A DNA stretch of 18,249 bases from Filomicrobium sp. (lineage in GTDB: Bacteria; Pseudomonadota; Alphaproteobacteria; Rhizobiales; Hyphomicrobiaceae), in NCBI GenBank assembly GCA_021775655.1, contig JAJFHK010000210.1, forward strand, positions 1-18,249, given 5' to 3'. The notes beneath the pieces were generated by a model. That model was not told where the DNA came from, did not search any database, and saw only the letters and a list, made by a program, of their open reading frames with translations. Both the position numbers and the translations under genes were made by a program. Below, one piece after another: positions 1 to 6,957 of this stretch (its first letter is position 1; the number at the start of each line of letters is the position of its first letter).

Positions 1-275
1 ATGCGCGGCCACTTCAGTTTTTCCGGCCGAGTGAAATAAGATAGCTCCCGGCCAACGATCACCGTCCAGTCGGTCAGCAAGGCAACAGTGGAAAAGCCGT
101 ACTTCTCGAAAGATTTCTGGGCCAGCGTCGGCACAAAACTCCCGACCGATTTGCCGACATTGATTTTTTTGGCTCCACCTGCCAGATGCCGGCGAAGAAT
201 GGCGTCGCGCGGGTTCTGTGCCCGCAGCGAATTTCGCAGACTGGATCGTACAGGAGTTGAAGGCGTTCGCGTCAT
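1..275 (-). CDS. DUF721 (DciA-like) family protein, 5' part only
   Basis: Partial gene running off the left edge; 91 codons are visible and the stop lies outside the window. Reading the complement from the ATG at 275 gives a protein starting MTRTPSTPVRSS. A basic N-terminus is followed at about residues 60-91 by the stretch LLTDWTVIVGRELSYFTRP and then KLKWPR. This matches the DUF721 pattern, in which a 'DW..IVG.ELA..T.PE.L.WP' segment is typical. DUF721 proteins include DciA, the replicative-helicase (DnaB) operator that replaces DnaC in most bacteria; the helicase role is family knowledge and is inferred here. The gene is divergent from mutY, an adjacency common in rhizobial-type genomes. 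An in-frame ATG at 350 could add 25 residues, but the 275 start gives the more family-like N-terminus. No strong Shine-Dalgarno is visible. Confidence 0.82.
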   Translation of the reverse strand, partial: MTRTPSTPVRSSLRNSLRAQNPRDAILRRHLAGGAKKINVGKSVGSFVPTLAQKSFEKYGFSTVALLTDWTVIVGRELSYFTRPEKLKWPR

Positions 276-339
276 TTCCGGACCTGGTTCAAGCAGCAAA
301 TTGGCTCTCGTGGGCCATCGTTTCCACACAGCCGCCCTT

Positions 340-347
340 ATGGTTAA
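340..347 (-). promoter_or_regulatory. possible CtrA half-site (TTAACCAT)
   Basis: The minus strand reads TTAACCAT about 65 bp upstream of the DUF721/DciA-like start, in the 113-bp divergent spacer with mutY. TTAACCAT is a described CtrA half-site motif in alphaproteobacteria. An 8-mer can occur by chance, and no second half-site is seen nearby, so this is only a candidate. Confidence 0.25.
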
Positions 348-388
348 CATTTGGTGACTGATTCGCGCCCTCGGCCCCGGAGGCCAGT

Positions 389-1501
389 ATGAGCACCGTT
401 GCACAAAAACAACTCCCGCTCCGGCCTGCCGGTCCCGCAACTGTCGACCGGCTGCTTGAATGGTACGACGCCGAGCGCCGCAACCTGCCGTGGCGCACCG
501 CTGAAGGTGCCCGCCCCGACGCCTACCGCATCTGGCTGAGCGAAATCATGCTGCAGCAGACGACGGTGAAAGCAGTTATGCCCTACTACGGTGAATTCCT
601 GCGCCGCTGGCCGACCGTGAAGAAGCTCAGTACAGCCGACCTGGACGATGTCCTCTCCGCTTGGGCTGGCTTAGGCTACTACGCCCGCGCCCGAAATCTC
701 CATAAGTGCGCAGTGACGATCGCGACCGAACACAAAGGACGCTTTCCGCGTTCGGAAAAGGCGCTGCTAAAGCTTCCTGGCATCGGGCCCTACACAGCCG
801 CTGCCATCGCTGCAATTGCTTTCGGCGAAAAGACCGCACCAGTCGACGGCAATATTGAGCGCGTTGTTGCACGGCTATTTGCCTTGCAGCTCCCACTACC
901 CGCCGCCAAGCCAGAGATCAAACGCTTCGCCGAAACTCTGGTGCCTGAAGATCGCCCCGGCGACTTTGCGCAGGCGCTGATGGATCTTGGTGCAACCGTA
1001 TGCACTCCGAAGCGACCGTCATGCCTCACCTGTCCTTTACAGCCAGATTGCCACGCTAGTGCCAGGGGCATCGCAGCCGAACTTCCGCGCAAGACAAAGA
1101 AACCCCAGCGGCCCAACCGCTTCGGTCATGCCTTCGTCGCGTTACGTGAAGACGGCGAAGTTCTCTTGCGCCGCCGCCCCGACGCTGGCTTGCTTGGTGG
1201 CATGCTGGAGGTCCCGTCCACCGAATGGCTGGCCGCAAAGCTCCCTACAGTCAAAGCGCAGCGCAAGGCCCCGATCGAGGCTGAGTGGTGGCCGGTTCCA
1301 GGCGCCGTAGTCCACACGTTTACGCACTTCCGCCTGGAGCTGTACGTCTATCTTGCCGTCGTACCCGTTGAAACCAGCCTTAATCTATGGGCCGAACCAG
1401 AACGATGCCGCTGGACCCCCCGGCGCAAACTCGACACCGCGGCTGTCCCCAGCGTCATGCGCAAGGTCATCGCGCATGCACTGAAATGGCAGGATAAGTG
1501 A
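389..1501 (+). CDS. mutY: A/G-specific adenine DNA glycosylase MutY
   Basis: Base-excision repair enzyme that removes adenine mispaired with 8-oxoguanine. All family parts are present in 370 residues. The catalytic glutamate is E52 in WLSEIMLQQT. The helix-hairpin-helix with GIGPYTAAAI spans about 129-149 and is followed by the catalytic aspartate D153 in PVDGNIERV. The [4Fe-4S] loop has cysteines 205, 212, 215 and 221 in the C-X6-C-X2-C-X5-C spacing. A C-terminal Nudix-like 8-oxoG recognition domain starts near 241, with GLLGGMLEVPSTEW and HTFTHF. The ATG at 389 has GGAGG (379-383) five bases upstream, which fixes the start. The gene is divergent from the DUF721 gene and ends 6 bp from the stop of the convergent FGE-domain gene, leaving no room for a terminator between them. 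Confidence 0.97.
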   Translation: MSTVAQKQLPLRPAGPATVDRLLEWYDAERRNLPWRTAEGARPDAYRIWLSEIMLQQTTVKAVMPYYGEFLRRWPTVKKLSTADLDDVLSAWAGLGYYARARNLHKCAVTIATEHKGRFPRSEKALLKLPGIGPYTAAAIAAIAFGEKTAPVDGNIERVVARLFALQLPLPAAKPEIKRFAETLVPEDRPGDFAQALMDLGATVCTPKRPSCLTCPLQPDCHASARGIAAELPRKTKKPQRPNRFGHAFVALREDGEVLLRRRPDAGLLGGMLEVPSTEWLAAKLPTVKAQRKAPIEAEWWPVPGAVVHTFTHFRLELYVYLAVVPVETSLNLWAEPERCRWTPRRKLDTAAVPSVMRKVIAHALKWQDK

Positions 1502-1507
1502 CGATGA

Positions 1508-2797
1508 CTATTTCGTCAGACGCTTTGCCACGGGATCGTAGGAAATCTTCGTCGGCGAAGAATTCTCTTTGAAGTTCGCAGGCAGCCCCTCGGCATAGCC
1601 ATTCGAAAGCCGCGACTTCTTGCGTCCCATTGGTGCGGAGTTCTCACGAACAACGCGGAAGCCAAGACCGTTATTGGCGAATTTTTCGCTGACACCAACA
1701 CGCATTGCAAAATTGAGATGAGCCGGCCCGCTATACCAAGCACCGCCCTTGGCAACCCGGCGTGTGCAATCGCTGGCGTACGCAGGCCCTTGGCCATTGC
1801 TGCTCAAATAGCCCTTCGACCAGCAGTCGGCAGTCATTTCCCAGACGTTGCCATGTACATCATGCATGTCGTTGCCATTTGCTGGATAGCTACCGACCGC
1901 CGCCGTGCCCTTCATCCGGCGGCCCTCTTTGGCCGCAAAGTTCGCAAGGTCACCAGTCATCGGACCAGGAAGGAAGTAGGCGCCTGTGAGACCGGCCCGC
2001 GCGGCATATTCCCACTCAATCTCTGTCGGCAGGCGATAAGGAATGCCGGTCTTCATCGTCAGCCATTCGGCGTAGGCCAGCGCATCCTTGAAGCTAACGC
2101 ACACAGCTGGGTTCGACGGTGCCTGCTTGAATCCGGGTTTAGTAAAGCTGACCCGTGTCTTTCCGGACTTGCACAAGGCTGCCGGCATATATCCGGTTTC
2201 CATTGTAAAGGCTTCATACTGCTCGAAGGTCACTTCGTATTTTCCGATGCCGAAATCGCGCGTAATGGCCACTTCGCTGGCCGGTGCCGATCGCCCGTTC
2301 TTCGTCGCCTTTGCATTAGGTGAACCGATCAGTGCTTTGCCCTTTTTAATCGGCACGATGATCGGGCAAGTCGGGCAGTCCTGCTTAACCCCGTCGCCCT
2401 CTTCGCCATCCTGATCGGTGATTTCGGTTTCCTCGACAACATCTGTGTCTTCCGACCCCGATCCGTCTTTCATCGAAAGTGCACCACCGCCACTGCCCTT
2501 ACCGCCAGCCATTTCTGCTTCGCCCGCACCGCCATTGCCAGCGCCCATCCCACCGTCACCCTTGCGCCCGGTCTTCTTAGGCGCCGCAGTCGGCGTGTAA
2601 CCGCCGTATTGAAATTCGCTGTCATCCTCGATCATGAAGAACAGTCCGAACACGCACCCAAAAATACCAAACAAGCCGAATTTGACGTACACCTTCGCTT
2701 TGTCACTCAAGCCGGCATCGACAAGCCAGGCCAAGATACCAACGACCGTGAATGCGGCAGCAACCGCAACAAGGATGAACGTATTCTGATCGAGCAT
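1508..2797 (-). CDS. membrane-anchored FGE-sulfatase (SUMF1-fold) domain protein
   Basis: A 429-residue protein if started at the ATG at 2797; a longer form from 2827 would add 10 residues that do not resemble a membrane start. Two predicted membrane segments (about 6-28 and 37-56) are followed by a Gly/Ser/Asp-rich acidic linker (about 65-138) and an FGE-sulfatase domain (about 139-385). That domain begins with DCPTCPIIVPI and contains YEVTFEQYEAF, YRLPTEIEWEYAARAG, HDVHGNVWEMTADCW, RVAKGGAWYS and GLGFRVVRE. The tail is basic. In true formylglycine-generating enzymes, two cysteines follow the KGGS/A element; here that stretch (about 350-380) has none, so sulfatase activation is unlikely. Many bacterial proteins use this fold for other oxidations or for binding. 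The substrate is unknown. It is convergent with mutY and divergent from the ATP synthase operon. Confidence 0.88.
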   Translation of the reverse strand: MLDQNTFILVAVAAAFTVVGILAWLVDAGLSDKAKVYVKFGLFGIFGCVFGLFFMIEDDSEFQYGGYTPTAAPKKTGRKGDGGMGAGNGGAGEAEMAGGKGSGGGALSMKDGSGSEDTDVVEETEITDQDGEEGDGVKQDCPTCPIIVPIKKGKALIGSPNAKATKNGRSAPASEVAITRDFGIGKYEVTFEQYEAFTMETGYMPAALCKSGKTRVSFTKPGFKQAPSNPAVCVSFKDALAYAEWLTMKTGIPYRLPTEIEWEYAARAGLTGAYFLPGPMTGDLANFAAKEGRRMKGTAAVGSYPANGNDMHDVHGNVWEMTADCWSKGYLSSNGQGPAYASDCTRRVAKGGAWYSGPAHLNFAMRVGVSEKFANNGLGFRVVRENSAPMGRKKSRLSNGYAEGLPANFKENSSPTKISYDPVAKRLTK

Positions 2798-3127
2798 TTT
2801 TGGAGTTCCCCTGCCGCACACACACAACTCCGCGCGTGCAATCCCAAATTTGAAGACTTGGAGGAGTTTTACCGTCAGCCCGTGACCATCAGCTTAAGTC
2901 TTAATGAGCATCTTTTTTCAAAATGTCCCTGAACGAGACTCTTTGAGGCTGTGGAGAGGCAATCAGGCAATATAGTCGCAGCCGCTCAAAAGCCCCAATT
3001 TACAGTTGTTTCCAACACCATGGTAGCAGTCCCATTTTCTTGACACCCCCCAGGCCCGACTTTATGGTCCGCCCCGTTACAAACCCAGCCGATTTCACGC
3101 CTGAATCTGCTTTTGAGGCCTCACCCG
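2798..3127. other. divergent intergenic region (FGE-domain gene / atpI)
   Basis: A stretch of 330 bp without a gene. It holds the atp promoter at 3040-3068 and the atpI ribosome-binding site (GAGG, 3115-3118). A short palindrome TTAAGTCTTAA lies at 2894-2904, about 100 bp upstream of the FGE-domain gene. No convincing promoter for the minus-strand gene, no RNA gene and no small ORF with a ribosome-binding site was seen. Confidence 0.6.
3040..3068 (+). promoter_or_regulatory. sigma70-type promoter of the F0 ATP synthase operon
   Basis: A perfect -35 box TTGACA (3040-3045) is separated by 17 bp from a -10-like TATGGT (3063-3068; four of six matches to TATAAT). It faces atpI and would give a leader of roughly 50 bases. 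It is the strongest promoter-like sequence I could find in the window and sits where a high-output operon would need one. Not experimentally supported here. Confidence 0.6.
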
Positions 3128-3562
3128 ATGTCACCTGCAGAAAAGGGCTCAGACCGAAACGACGGCCAGCTTAGCCCTGAGGATCGGGCCGAATTCAAGC
3201 GGCGATCCGCTGAACTCGGCCGCAGGCTTGATGAGGCTCGTCCAGGTTCAGAACTGTCGAAATCCGGAAAGAGTTCGAAAAACAGCGATAGCAACGAGCT
3301 TATGGGCCGCGCGTTGCGCCTGTCGACAGAGCTGATTGGCGGGATTGTCGTTGGAGCCGGGATTGGGTGGTGGCTCGATACCTACCTGATGCCATCGGTC
3401 TTTGGCGTCAAAACCTGGCCGCTGATGTTCATCGTGTTCTTCCTGCTTGGCTCAGCCGCGGGAATGTTGAATGTGGTGCGCAGCGGCATGAAAATGAAGA
3501 CCGGCCCAAGCGCCCCCTCAAAGGGCCCCGCTGTGCCGGGCGATGAAGACGACGTCAAATAA
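3128..3562 (+). CDS. atpI: ATP synthase accessory protein AtpI
   Basis: First gene of the F0 operon. AtpI proteins help assemble the c-ring or supply Mg2+ to the synthase and are not part of the finished enzyme (family knowledge). The 144 residues comprise a charged hydrophilic N-terminus (1-60), then two membrane helices (about 68-85 with IGGIVVGAGIGWWLD, and about 98-117 with FIVFFLLGSAAGMLNVV), and a short charged tail. The glycine-rich helix pair is the AtpI/AtpR-type signature. I chose the ATG at 3128 because GAGG (3115-3118) lies nine bases upstream. A TTG at 3113 would overlap that ribosome-binding site and add only five residues. The stop is 11 bp before the GTG of atpB. Confidence 0.9.
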   Translation: MSPAEKGSDRNDGQLSPEDRAEFKRRSAELGRRLDEARPGSELSKSGKSSKNSDSNELMGRALRLSTELIGGIVVGAGIGWWLDTYLMPSVFGVKTWPLMFIVFFLLGSAAGMLNVVRSGMKMKTGPSAPSKGPAVPGDEDDVK

Positions 3563-3573
3563 GGGGGAGCACC

Positions 3574-4344
3574 GTGGCAGCAGACGGTCATGGGCACAGT
3601 CCAATCGAGCAGTTCGAAATCAAGGAACTGCTGCCGATCAACATCTTTGGTATAGATGCGTCGCTGACGAACTCGGGCGCCTACATGCTTGTCGCGCTGG
3701 GATTGATCTTCGGGTTTCTGTATTTCTCGACCGGCGGCCGGTCGCTTGTCCCAACCCGGCTCCAATCGATATCCGAGCTGATCTACGAATTCGTTGCCAA
3801 CACCGTCCGCGAGAATGTCGGCAACCAGGGGATGCAGTTTTTCCCGCTGGTCTTTTCGCTGTTTATCTTCGTCCTCGTCCTCAACCTGCTTGGCATGATC
3901 CCGATCCCGGGCATAACCTTCACCGTTACCAGCCATATCGCAATTACAGCTTCACTGGCGATCTTGGTCATATCAATCGTGGTACTTTACGGCCTCTATA
4001 AGCATGGGCTCGGCTTCTTTAAGATCTTCGTGCCATCGGGCGTGCCCTTAGCGCTCTATCCGCTTCTGATCCCGATCGAAATCATTTCGTTTATTTCGCG
4101 GCCAATCAGCTTATCGGTCCGTCTCTTCGCAAACATGCTGGCCGGGCATATCGCTCTGAAGATTTTCGCGGGTTTCATCGGCGTGCTTCTTGGCGCTGGC
4201 GTTTGGGCCATCCTCGCACCGCTGCCGCTCTTACTGACTGTCGCCCTGACCGCACTCGAAGTCCTGGTGGCCGTGCTTCAAGCCTACGTGTTCGCTGTTC
4301 TAACCTGCATCTACCTGTCAGACGCGGTGCACGGCTCACACTAG
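3574..4344 (+). CDS. atpB: F0 ATP synthase subunit a
   Basis: Membrane subunit that forms the two proton half-channels next to the c-ring. The 256-residue length is usual. About six hydrophobic helices are visible from residue 36 onward. The essential arginine is R183 in [14 protein letters not shown], equivalent to E. coli R210. Other family stretches are [20 protein letters not shown] (about 91-110) and [22 protein letters not shown] near the C-terminus. The start is GTG at 3574, with GGGGGAG at 3563-3569 just upstream. It follows atpI by 11 bp, so the two are translated from one transcript. Confidence 0.98.
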   Translation: MAADGHGHSPIEQFEIKELLPINIFGIDASLTNSGAYMLVALGLIFGFLYFSTGGRSLVPTRLQSISELIYEFVANTVRENVGNQGMQFFPLVFSLFIFVLVLNLLGMIPIPGITFTVTSHIAITASLAILVISIVVLYGLYKHGLGFFKIFVPSGVPLALYPLLIPIEIISFISRPISLSVRLFANMLAGHIALKIFAGFIGVLLGAGVWAILAPLPLLLTVALTALEVLVAVLQAYVFAVLTCIYLSDAVHGSH

Positions 4345-4429
4345 GTCGCCGATCGGAAACATCTCAACGCCAAAATCCACGAAACCGAACAACAACTCAA
4401 ACCAATCGAACTTAACGAAGGAGAACGTC

Positions 4430-4657
4430 ATGGATCCAGCAGCAGCAAAATATATCGGCGCAGGTCTCGCCGCGATCGGCACCGGAGCCGCCGGCATCGG
4501 CCTCGGCACGCTGTTCGGCCACTTCCTCGCAGGCGCTCTGCGCAACCCATCCGCCGCAGACGGCCAGCGCGGCACGCTGCTGCTCGGCTTCGCACTAACA
4601 GAAGCTCTCGGCATCTTCGCCCTTCTGATCGCGCTGCTGTTGCTGTTCGCCGTCTAA
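4430..4657 (+). CDS. atpE: F0 ATP synthase subunit c
   Basis: Proteolipid of the rotating c-ring. Its 75 residues form two hydrophobic helices with a polar RNP loop (38-40). The proton-carrying acid is E58 in [14 protein letters not shown], the glutamate form usual in alphaproteobacteria. The N-terminal helix has the small-residue G/A spacing ([13 protein letters not shown]) that packs c-ring helices. The ATG at 4430 is preceded by AAGGAG (4418-4423) at good spacing, one of the better ribosome-binding sites in the operon and fitting for the subunit needed in many copies. An 85-bp spacer separates it from atpB and a structured 161-bp spacer from atpF'. Confidence 0.98.
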   Translation: MDPAAAKYIGAGLAAIGTGAAGIGLGTLFGHFLAGALRNPSAADGQRGTLLLGFALTEALGIFALLIALLLLFAV

Positions 4658-4818
4658 GAAATACAAGACGACCAATCAACTTGACGGCGAGGCGGACTGC
4701 TCACTGCATGCCCGCCTTGCCGCCAAGCATGAACGTAGGAAGTGTTGGCTAACAGTGGCCAATTCGCAGAATCGTCGCGAATCGCGACAATCGATACCAG
4801 CGAGCCCGATTCCGAGCC
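4658..4818 (+). other. structured intercistronic spacer atpE-atpF'
   Basis: Unusually long gap for this compact operon. It contains an 11-bp GC-rich hairpin (4685-4695 with 4712-4722, one G-U pair, 16-base loop) not followed by a T-run, a 6-bp hairpin (4745-4750 with 4757-4762), and a 15-bp palindrome GTCGCGAATCGCGAC (4774-4788). The first hairpin could protect the 3' end of the atpE message or partly stop transcription. This is inferred from structure alone. Confidence 0.55.
4685..4722 (+). terminator. stable hairpin downstream of atpE (attenuator or 3'-stabiliser)
   Basis: The stem pairs CGGCGAGGCGG with CCGCCTTGCCG, 28 bases after the atpE stop codon. It lacks the trailing U-run of a classical intrinsic terminator, so read-through into atpF' is expected. 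A role in raising atpE output relative to b and b' is plausible by analogy with other atp operons but not shown. Confidence 0.45.
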
Positions 4819-5442
4819 ATGGCAGAAAAATCCCCAGACACCACTGGCGCTGACGCCGGACACGATATAGCCCCGCAGGATGCCCACCCGACAGCCGCGG
4901 CAGGCTCTCACGACGTGCAAACGTCCACGGCCGAGCACGGCGATACCCCCGGCGGTTCCTTTACGCCATTCAACTCCGAGACATTTGCACCACAACTTGT
5001 CTGGCTCGTGCTGACGTTCACAGTTCTGTACGTGCTGATGTCGCGCCTCGTTCTCCCCCGTATTGGCGAGATCATTGACGAGCGGCGCGAGCGTATCCAA
5101 CGCGACCTCGACACCGCAGAGCGGCTCAAGGCAGATACCGACAAGGCGATTGCAAACTACGAAAAGGCATTCGCCGATGCCCGCGGCAATGCCGGCTCTA
5201 TTGCCCGCGAAACCCGCGAAAAACTCGATGCGAAGGTCGCCCAGCGCCAGGCTGCTGCTGATGCCGACAACGCCGCCAATATTGCGGCCGCTGAAAAGAG
5301 CATCCAGGAAACACGCTCCAAGGCGCTTGCCAACGTCGACAACATCGCCACCGACGTCGCTGGCGCGGTAATCAAGCAACTTATTGATACCGACGTCTCC
5401 GCATCCGACATCCGCGCCGCGCTGCCGAACCGGGCTAGTTGA
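4819..5442 (+). CDS. atpF': F0 ATP synthase subunit b' (second b-type stator subunit)
   Basis: Peripheral stalk subunit that pairs with b in alphaproteobacteria and phototrophs. Of the 207 residues, the first ~55 are a hydrophilic Ala/Asp/His/Thr-rich extension. A single membrane helix follows (about 56-78, FAPQLVWLVLTFTVLYVLMS), then RLVLPRIGEIIDERRERIQ, a pattern typical of b', and a long charged, Ala-rich helical/coiled-coil region to the end. The ATG at 4819 has only a weak ribosome-binding site. A later ATG at about residue 74 would remove the membrane helix, so the long form is preferred. The TGA stop (5440-5442) overlaps the GAGGAA ribosome-binding site of atpF, suggesting coupled translation and a matched b'/b ratio. 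Confidence 0.95.
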   Translation: MAEKSPDTTGADAGHDIAPQDAHPTAAAGSHDVQTSTAEHGDTPGGSFTPFNSETFAPQLVWLVLTFTVLYVLMSRLVLPRIGEIIDERRERIQRDLDTAERLKADTDKAIANYEKAFADARGNAGSIARETREKLDAKVAQRQAAADADNAANIAAAEKSIQETRSKALANVDNIATDVAGAVIKQLIDTDVSASDIRAALPNRAS

Positions 5443-5453
5443 GGAACTGAACA

Positions 5454-5948
5454 ATGCAGGAAATCATCAATAACCCGGAATACTGGGTGCTCCTCTCATT
5501 CCTCATCTTTGTCGGACTTCTAGTGTACATGGGCGTTCCAGCCCTGCTGGGCAAAAGCCTCGACGACCGTGCCGAACGCATCCGCCACGAACTCGATGAA
5601 GCCCGCCGCCTTCGCGAAGAAGCCCAAGCGCTACTAACTGAGTATCAAAAGAAAGCGCGTGAAGCCGAGGACGAAGCAAAGAGCATCATCGATCAGGCTC
5701 GCAAGGATGCAGAGGCACTCGAAAAAGAAACCGAGGCCAAGCTCGCCGAGACCGTAGAGCGACGCAAGAAACTTGCAGAAGAAAAAATCTCCCGCGCCGA
5801 AGCCCAGGCCGTTAGCGACGTAAAGGCTTCAGCTGTAGACGCAGCGGTCGCAGCCGCAGAGAAGATCGTTGCCGACAAGGTCAAGGCCGGTGCCGGCAAG
5901 AGCCTTATCGATGCAGGCATCAAATCGCTGGGCAGCCGATTGAATTAA
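5454..5948 (+). CDS. atpF: F0 ATP synthase subunit b
   Basis: Stator stalk subunit linking F0 to F1. The protein has 164 residues. An N-terminal membrane helix (about 10-32, WVLLSFLIFVGLLVYMGVP) is followed by LDDRAERIRHELDEARRLRE and a continuous charged, heptad-like coiled coil rich in Glu, Lys and Ala through residue ~150. This is the standard b architecture and length. The ribosome-binding site GAGGAA (5441-5446) overlaps the atpF' stop. It is the last gene of the operon and a hairpin terminator follows. The F1 genes are not in the window, the usual arrangement for alphaproteobacteria. Confidence 0.96.
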   Translation: MQEIINNPEYWVLLSFLIFVGLLVYMGVPALLGKSLDDRAERIRHELDEARRLREEAQALLTEYQKKAREAEDEAKSIIDQARKDAEALEKETEAKLAETVERRKKLAEEKISRAEAQAVSDVKASAVDAAVAAAEKIVADKVKAGAGKSLIDAGIKSLGSRLN

Positions 5949-5993
5949 CACGCCGCGTGAACCGCGCATAAGCTTTCCAAACCACGACAAAAG

Positions 5994-6023
5994 AAGGCGG
6001 GTGCCCACGAGGCCCCGCCTTTT
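5994..6023 (+). terminator. hairpin terminator of the F0 operon, probably bidirectional
   Basis: The stem AAGGCGGG (5994-6001) pairs with CCCGCCTT (6014-6021) around a 12-base loop and runs into TTTT (6020-6023). It lies 45 bp after the atpF stop. On the minus strand the flanking bases give CTTTT after the same stem, so it can also serve the convergent lipoprotein gene that ends at 6086. Confidence 0.7.
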
Positions 6024-6085
6024 CCTATGTTTGGCAATCGAATTAGTCGGGAAACGTCACCGACCAGAAATATCGATGGTGCCGG

Positions 6086-6775
6086 CTACCCGGCCCCAGG
6101 GACCTTCCGGTCAAAGGCAACATGCATCTTGTACTCACCGGGCCGCGCGCCTTGCGCCACGTCAAACGTGATCGTGCGGACAGCCGAGAAGTAGCTGATC
6201 GGGTTGTCGACGTTGAGATCGACCGCGACCTGCATGACGTCGGTCGCTACACGCTCGCGCTTGGTATCGGTCACATAGACATTGATCGGGAAAGTAGTCT
6301 GACCGGATTGACCACGTGGCCCCAACAGCACGCGGCCCGAGAACCCGTACTTCACCGTGACTCGGCCAGGTTCGACGATGCACTCACGCGCAGTCTTAGT
6401 AATCTCGCCGCGATGCTTGATGGCGAGCCCGTCACCGATACGACCGTCTTCATAGATTGTGACGTTACCTTCGCGGATCTCCGGTACGAATTGCGGGCAT
6501 CCATGCGCAATGGCCCCGGTCGAAAGCGAACCCGCACCGCCATTGACGTCAGCCTTGGCCGCAGACAGCAGTTGTTCTTCTGTGATCGAGTCGACCTTTG
6601 CCGAACTCGATCCACCGCCAAGTATCGACGAACCGAAACCGGAGGTCAGTGATTGCATGCCGCAACCGCCAATTCCAAGCGAGGCGACGACAACCAGTCC
6701 TGCAAGCGCATTTCGCCTACGCAACCGTGAAGCTGTCACCTTTGGAACTGGTGATTCGGGCACTTTGCATTGCAT
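6086..6775 (-). CDS. putative lipoprotein of unknown function
   Basis: I do not recognise the family. From the ATG at 6775 the protein has 229 residues. A basic n-region (RLRRR, 18-22) is followed by a hydrophobic h-region (ALAGLVVVASLGI) and a lipobox-like IGGC with the candidate lipidated cysteine at C38. A Ser/Gly-rich linker follows, then a domain containing two further cysteines (HGCPQF and RECIVEP) and beta-rich segments such as VTVKYGFSGRVLLGP. It is probably membrane-anchored and exported. The start is uncertain: a longer form from 6874 adds 33 residues that would put the signal sequence unusually far in. A GAGGA lies about 13 bases upstream of 6775, somewhat distant. It is divergent from ispH and convergent with the atp operon. 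Confidence 0.7.
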   Translation of the reverse strand: MQCKVPESPVPKVTASRLRRRNALAGLVVVASLGIGGCGMQSLTSGFGSSILGGGSSSAKVDSITEEQLLSAAKADVNGGAGSLSTGAIAHGCPQFVPEIREGNVTIYEDGRIGDGLAIKHRGEITKTARECIVEPGRVTVKYGFSGRVLLGPRGQSGQTTFPINVYVTDTKRERVATDVMQVAVDLNVDNPISYFSAVRTITFDVAQGARPGEYKMHVAFDRKVPGAG

Positions 6776-6957
6776 GATGCCGATGAAGTCCTCATAGTTT
6801 CCTAGCCGCACCAACGACTTGTCCGTCCGCCGAAAAGTCCCGGCACCGTATTGAGTTATCTTAGCCCGAATCAACCTTTAGCACCCCCAAGTGCAGGCAG
6901 CAAAGCGCCGGAAACGGCAAAACAGCCCTGTATTCTCGAACAACGAGGCACACAGAG

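Noticed and set aside
88..357. 89-residue plus-strand frame at the left edge
   Set aside because: It lies opposite the DUF721/DciA-like gene, which has the family pattern. No ribosome-binding site or family signal on the plus strand.
1718..2323. 201-residue plus-strand frame opposite the FGE-domain gene
   Set aside because: The minus-strand product has clear FGE motifs across the same stretch. The plus-strand translation has no family features.
3563..3573. Possible missing gene between atpI and atpB
   Set aside because: The 11-bp gap only holds the atpB ribosome-binding site. The F0 operon is complete for alphaproteobacteria, where F1 genes lie elsewhere.
4654..5454. 266-residue minus-strand frame across atpF'
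   Set aside because: atpF' on the plus strand has the expected membrane helix, coiled coil and operon position. The antisense frame is a shadow.
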